A stretch of 10,147 bases of DNA from Candidatus Aegiribacteria sp. (GTDB lineage Bacteria > Fermentibacterota > Fermentibacteria > Fermentibacterales > JCC-6), in assembly GCA_030642525.1 (NCBI GenBank), contig DAOWNO010000043.1, positions 1 to 10,147 on the forward strand, written 5' to 3'. This document shows positions 7,211 to 10,147 of this stretch, piece by piece. A program made the translations under genes and the position numbers. Position 1 is the first letter of the stretch. The number at the start of each line of letters is the position of its first letter. The notes below the pieces were generated by a model. It saw nothing but the letters and a program-made list of their open reading frames with translations, was not told the origin of the DNA and made no database searches.

Positions 7211-9322
7211 TCAGATTCCGGGAAGATCCAGATTACCAAAACGCCACCTGTATTCCTGCAGCAGAGGTTTTCCTGAACCGTTACCAGAAGCCAGTTCAGA
7301 GGCCTTCTCAATCAGGTCTGCATCGTTGATAAGTGAAGCGATCCTGAAAAATGGAATGCCGTGCTGCTTCGTACCGATTACATCTCCTGGGCCTCTTAAT
7401 TCCAAATCTTTCTCCGCGATTCTGAAACCATTATCGGTAGAAGCCAGAACGGACAGGCGTTGCGCAGACTCAATCCCGCATTGGGAACCCTTCATGAGAA
7501 AACACCACGAATCTTTTTTTCCTCTGCCTATTCTTCCGCGCAGCTGATGAAGCTGGCTCAGTCCGAACCGCTCAGCATTCACAACAATCATCACTGTAGC
7601 CTCGGGAACATCAAGCCCAACCTCTATTACGGTTGTGCTGACCAGCACCGAGATTTCACCGGACGCAAATCTACGTGTAACACCCAGCTTTTCGGAGGCT
7701 TTCATAGCTCCTGTCAACAGGCCAACGTTGTATTTCCCCAGCGGTCCATCTCTGAGTACCTGGAAGGATGTTGTAGCATCCCTCAGATCAAGTTCCACAG
7801 AAGCCTCCCGTAACGGATAAACGATGTAAGCCTTTTCTCCGAGTTCAAGTCTTTTTACGAGGGCACTGTACACCTCACTTCTTCTATCTCTGCTCATTAC
7901 GCAGGTATGTATTCTGCCCCTGCCTGGAGGCATTTCATCAATCAGAGTAATGTCAAGATCGCCATATACCGTCATGGCAAGTGTTCTGGGTATTGGTGTC
8001 GCAGACATGATCAAAAGATGAGGACACGGTCGACGTCCAGCCAGAAGTTTTTCCCTCTGTTCTACTCCGAATTTATGCTGCTCGTCGATAATGCACAGTC
8101 CAAGTCCTGGTATTACTACCGTATCCTCCAATACTGCGTGAGTACCGATAAGAACATCAAGGGAGCCATCTTCCAGCGATTCCGAAACAAACTTTCTCTG
8201 TGAACCGGTTGTTCCACCTGTCAGAAGATCACATTTGATGCCCATCGGCTCCAGCATTCCTCTGAGTGTTCTGTAGTGCTGAGCGGCCAGAACTTCGGTC
8301 GGAGCCACAACAGCAACCTGATAACCGGCTCTGCAGCACAAAGCACATGCAGCAGCGGCTATAACTGTTTTGCCTGAACCCACATCTCCCTGAAGCAATC
8401 TTCTCATAGGTACATTCCGGGAAAGTTCTTCAGTTATTCTTCTTACAGCTTTTTTCTGGGCGTTTGTAAGTTCGTAAGGCAGCTTCTCCAAAAATTCACC
8501 TAAAGTATCCGGTGGTGGTTCAATCGGAATTCCAGGTCTGAGAGAGGCATTCATCCTGACACGATTCAGAATGGACTGAAAAAGAAATAATTCTTCAAGC
8601 GCCAGCACTTTTCTGGCTTGCTCTCCCCGGAGAGGATCTTTCGGAAAATGAACTGCACGAACGACTTCAGCGCGGTTCTGGAAACCATATGAATTCAGCA
8701 CTTCAAAGGGCAGGATCTCACTTAAATGAGTCACATATTTCTCAATGACGGATGTCACCAGTTTTCTCATTATTCCCTGGGTTATTCCAGCGGTAAGAGG
8801 GTAGACAGGAAGCACCAGAGGTAATTCCACAGATTTTCCGTTCAGAAAAATCAGATCGGGATGGACAATTGAAAGACCGCCAAAGAAAACGATCTTTCCG
8901 CTGGCGATAACCTCTGATCCGGGCTGCAGTCTGCCGGCAATGTATTTCCAGTTGAAGAAAGATAGTTTAATTCTTCCGGAACTGTCTTCAAGCTCAACCT
9001 GGAACACACTCTTCCCTTTTCGGGATTTCCTTAAGCCGCTGGACACCACAGTCCCGGATATATTCGATTCTTCTCCAGGGATAAGATTCCTGATTGGAGT
9101 TATTATTCTTCTGTCACGATACTGCGCCGGGACGTGAAGAAGAAGCTCTCCTACAGTATGTATGTCAAGTTTAGCTAATTGACTGCTTCTCGCGGGTCCG
9201 ACACCCTTGAGATACCTGATATCGGTCTCCAGCATATTTTCCCTTCGGGACACTCTTTGAATCTTCGTTCTCCCTTCGGGGCTCATCGGTTTCCTTTCAG
9301 GAAGCCTTTCATGAAACAACAT
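7211..9322 (-). CDS. recG: ATP-dependent DNA helicase RecG
   Basis: RecG remodels stalled replication forks and branched recombination intermediates in the cytoplasm. The product has 703 residues from this start (E. coli 693). The N-terminal wedge and OB-fold region covers about 35-165 (YLKGVGPARSSQLAKL, LLHVPAQYRDRR). The helicase motifs are complete: the TNAQKKAV segment, Walker A GDVGSGKT (312-319), DEQH (413-416), SATPIPRTL (440-448), STTVIEVGLDVP and QLRGRIGR (593-600). The RecG-specific C-terminal segment GFRIAEKDLELRGPGDVIGTKQHG starts at about 632. The ATG at 9322 has the strongest ribosome site (GGAGG, 9 nt upstream). In-frame ATGs at 9286 (AAAGGA) and 9235 (AAGGG) would remove 12 or 29 residues that lie before the conserved wedge. 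The frame stays open to beyond 9700, but that part lies opposite the TPR gene and is not RecG-like. Its neighbours give no repair-specific context. Confidence 0.97.
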   Translation of the reverse strand: MLFHERLPERKPMSPEGRTKIQRVSRRENMLETDIRYLKGVGPARSSQLAKLDIHTVGELLLHVPAQYRDRRIITPIRNLIPGEESNISGTVVSSGLRKSRKGKSVFQVELEDSSGRIKLSFFNWKYIAGRLQPGSEVIASGKIVFFGGLSIVHPDLIFLNGKSVELPLVLPVYPLTAGITQGIMRKLVTSVIEKYVTHLSEILPFEVLNSYGFQNRAEVVRAVHFPKDPLRGEQARKVLALEELFLFQSILNRVRMNASLRPGIPIEPPPDTLGEFLEKLPYELTNAQKKAVRRITEELSRNVPMRRLLQGDVGSGKTVIAAAACALCCRAGYQVAVVAPTEVLAAQHYRTLRGMLEPMGIKCDLLTGGTTGSQRKFVSESLEDGSLDVLIGTHAVLEDTVVIPGLGLCIIDEQHKFGVEQREKLLAGRRPCPHLLIMSATPIPRTLAMTVYGDLDITLIDEMPPGRGRIHTCVMSRDRRSEVYSALVKRLELGEKAYIVYPLREASVELDLRDATTSFQVLRDGPLGKYNVGLLTGAMKASEKLGVTRRFASGEISVLVSTTVIEVGLDVPEATVMIVVNAERFGLSQLHQLRGRIGRGKKDSWCFLMKGSQCGIESAQRLSVLASTDNGFRIAEKDLELRGPGDVIGTKQHGIPFFRIASLINDADLIEKASELASGNGSGKPLLQEYRWRFGNLDLPGI

Positions 9323-9369
9323 TTTCGATTTCCTCCAACAACAGATGATACTAATTGAATTGAAGCTTG

Positions 9370-9403
9370 TATACAGGGTCGTACAGGCAACAATTATACA
9401 GGG
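9370..9403. repeat. Three TACAGG repeats in the divergent recG/TPR promoter region
   Basis: TACAGG occurs at 9372-9377, 9382-9387 and 9397-9402. The outer two are part of a longer TATACAGGG direct repeat (9370-9378 and 9395-9403). The first lies in a near-palindrome CTTGTATACAGG. On the opposite strand the third overlaps the TATAAT assigned to recG. Such a cluster could bind a regulator, but no known operator consensus is matched. Confidence 0.45.
9393..9398 (-). promoter_or_regulatory. Candidate -10 element for recG
   Basis: On the minus strand a perfect TATAAT lies about 70 bp before the recG ATG at 9322. I cannot find a convincing -35 hexamer 16-18 nt upstream, so if it is used it may need an activator. 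Confidence 0.4.
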
Positions 9404-9405
9404 GC

Positions 9406-9434
9406 TTGACGAATGGCTTCGCAGGGTGTAATGA
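9406..9434 (+). promoter_or_regulatory. Candidate promoter for the divergent TPR gene
   Basis: TTGACG (9406-9411) matches five of six -35 consensus bases. Downstream, TGTAAT (15-nt spacer) or TAATGA (17-nt spacer) could be the -10. The transcript would carry a leader of about 35 nt containing GGAGG at 9459-9463. This element sits back to back with the recG -10. Confidence 0.45.
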
Positions 9435-9474
9435 AGGCGGAACCGTGAAAACACCTGTGGAGGTAGAAACGTAA

Positions 9475-9984
9475 ATGGATCGAGAAACCAAAAAACCGCT
9501 TGGTGATCAAAATAAGTCAGAGACAAATAATATTGATGCCATACTGGACATGGCGGAGCATATGAGGAAAGACCGCAGCCCGGAGGAAGCACTGGCCCTC
9601 TACGATTCAGTATTGAAACTTGATCCTGATAATCCCCTCGCATACCTTGGCAAGGGGCTCTGCTGGTCTCTATCTCTACTTGATAATATCCCCACAGCGG
9701 AGATCTGGGACAGAGAACTTGATGAACAGGAAATGATCGATAACGCAATGGAATTACTTGAACAGGCCGCTGAACTCGATCCTGAACTCACCGAAGCATA
9801 CAACGCCATGGGCAGACTGTTTGCCATCATCGCACAGGATGAGGAAGCTGTTGATATGTTTACCCAGTCTCTGCAGGTCGATCCCACACAGCTTGACGTA
9901 CTGGAAGATCTGAAAGAAATAACAGGTAAACCCGTATGGAAGCTTCTTGACAAGGGCATATGGATGGGCGAAGAAGAAGAGTAG
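9475..9984 (+). CDS. Small cytoplasmic TPR protein
   Basis: This 169-residue acidic protein has no signal peptide or membrane segment. TPR units are visible at about 20-53 (SPEEALALYDSVLKLDPDN), about 88-104 (AMELLEQAAELDPE) and about 105-138 (EAYNAMGRLFAIIAQDEEAV, SLQVDPTQ). The C-terminus carries a conserved-looking PVWKLLDKGIW followed by a run of Glu. TPRs form helical scaffolds that bind other proteins; the partner is not evident. The ATG follows a clear GGAGG, 11 nt upstream. It is divergent from recG and seems to be a single-gene unit, because a separate promoter follows it. Its TPRs share the LDPDN turn with the large TPR/PEGA protein, which is a general family feature and not evidence of a link. 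Confidence 0.88.
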   Translation: MDRETKKPLGDQNKSETNNIDAILDMAEHMRKDRSPEEALALYDSVLKLDPDNPLAYLGKGLCWSLSLLDNIPTAEIWDRELDEQEMIDNAMELLEQAAELDPELTEAYNAMGRLFAIIAQDEEAVDMFTQSLQVDPTQLDVLEDLKEITGKPVWKLLDKGIWMGEEEE

Positions 9985-9992
9985 CTCCTTAT

Positions 9993-10021
9993 TTGCCGCC
10001 ACTTGCCGTACACCATATAAT
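9993..10021 (+). promoter_or_regulatory. Sigma70-type promoter for the right-edge gene
   Basis: TTGCCG (9993-9998) is followed after 17 nt by a perfect TATAAT (10016-10021), starting 9 nt after the TPR stop codon. Transcription near 10028 would leave a leader of about 60 nt before the ATG at 10090. No terminator hairpin is seen between the TPR gene and this promoter. Confidence 0.65.
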
Positions 10022-10089
10022 GCCGTATTCTACATTTACAAACTAAATTGTACTATGCTATCTTTTTAAGAGATTGAAGGGAGCTTCTT

Positions 10090-10147
10090 ATGATTGTTTT
10101 CGCTTGTTTATACTTTCTCGTTTCTGGCGTGCCGGCTGTTTTTACCC
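10090..10147 (+). CDS. Partial gene with signal-peptide-like N-terminus (cut by right edge)
   Basis: An ATG at 10090 preceded by AAGGGAG (6-nt spacing) and by a good promoter opens a frame that runs off the window. Only 19 residues are seen, MIVFACLYFLVSGVPAVFT. They are hydrophobic throughout and could be a signal peptide lacking early Lys/Arg, or a first membrane helix. The rest of the protein is not visible, so no function can be given. Confidence 0.55.
   Translation, partial: MIVFACLYFLVSGVPAVFT

Noticed and set aside
7123..7311. Small 62-codon open frame on the minus strand at the end of recG
   Set aside because: It overlaps the RecG C-terminus in another frame, has no ribosome site and no family-like sequence.
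9323..9748. N-terminal extension of RecG by 142 residues
   Set aside because: The frame is open, but it runs opposite the well-supported TPR gene, is rich in Cys/Pro/Ser and is unlike RecG. The GGAGG-preceded ATG at 9322 already gives a normal length.
9600..10016. Ser-rich open frame on the minus strand at the right end
   Set aside because: It is antisense to the TPR gene; the serine runs mirror Glu/Asp codons of that gene.

Overview
The window looks like ordinary chromosomal DNA from a diderm (Gram-negative-type) bacterium. A TonB-type C-terminal domain behind a membrane anchor, a lipoprotein signal and a LysM protein with a signal peptide point to two membranes. Ribosome binding sites of the GGAGG type and sigma70-like promoters are visible, which argues against Bacteroidota with their different promoter code. 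The large TPR/PEGA/TonB protein and several hard-to-place envelope proteins suggest an uncultured FCB-like or candidate-phylum bacterium (Fermentibacterota-like is a guess), but nothing here fixes the taxon. I see no mobile element, CRISPR array, tRNA or rRNA.

Layout. Seven genes run leftward on the minus strand from about 9322 to the left edge. In order of transcription they are recG (branch-migration helicase), a TPR/transmembrane/PEGA/TonB-C protein, an Hsp20 small heat-shock protein, Lon protease, a lipoprotein with a LecA-like beta-sandwich, a secreted LysM protein, and a gene cut by the left edge. Two genes run rightward: a small TPR protein divergent from recG (9475-9984), and a gene cut by the right edge that starts at 10090 with a hydrophobic N-terminus.

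Transcription units as read from the sequence. The divergent region 9323-9474 holds promoter-like elements for recG and the TPR gene, and three TACAGG repeats. A 161-bp gap after recG carries an extended -10 element that probably starts the TPR/PEGA/TonB-hsp20-lon-lipoprotein unit. Within that unit the genes are 11 bp apart, directly abutting, and overlapping by ATGA. A near-consensus sigma70 promoter at 1364-1392 separates the LysM gene and the left-edge gene as a second unit. A further good promoter at 9993-10021 serves the right-edge gene.

Working together. Hsp20 and Lon are a natural proteostasis pair: Hsp20 holds unfolding proteins and Lon degrades them. Their tight packing between an inner-membrane TonB-like PEGA protein and an envelope lipoprotein suggests a stress unit that may span cytoplasm and envelope, but that link is inference. 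No defence or mobile system was found. The least explained items are the TPR/PEGA/TonB protein with its Lys/Pro repeat on the predicted cytoplasmic side, the lipoprotein coupled to Lon, the palindrome just before hsp20, and the left-edge gene.
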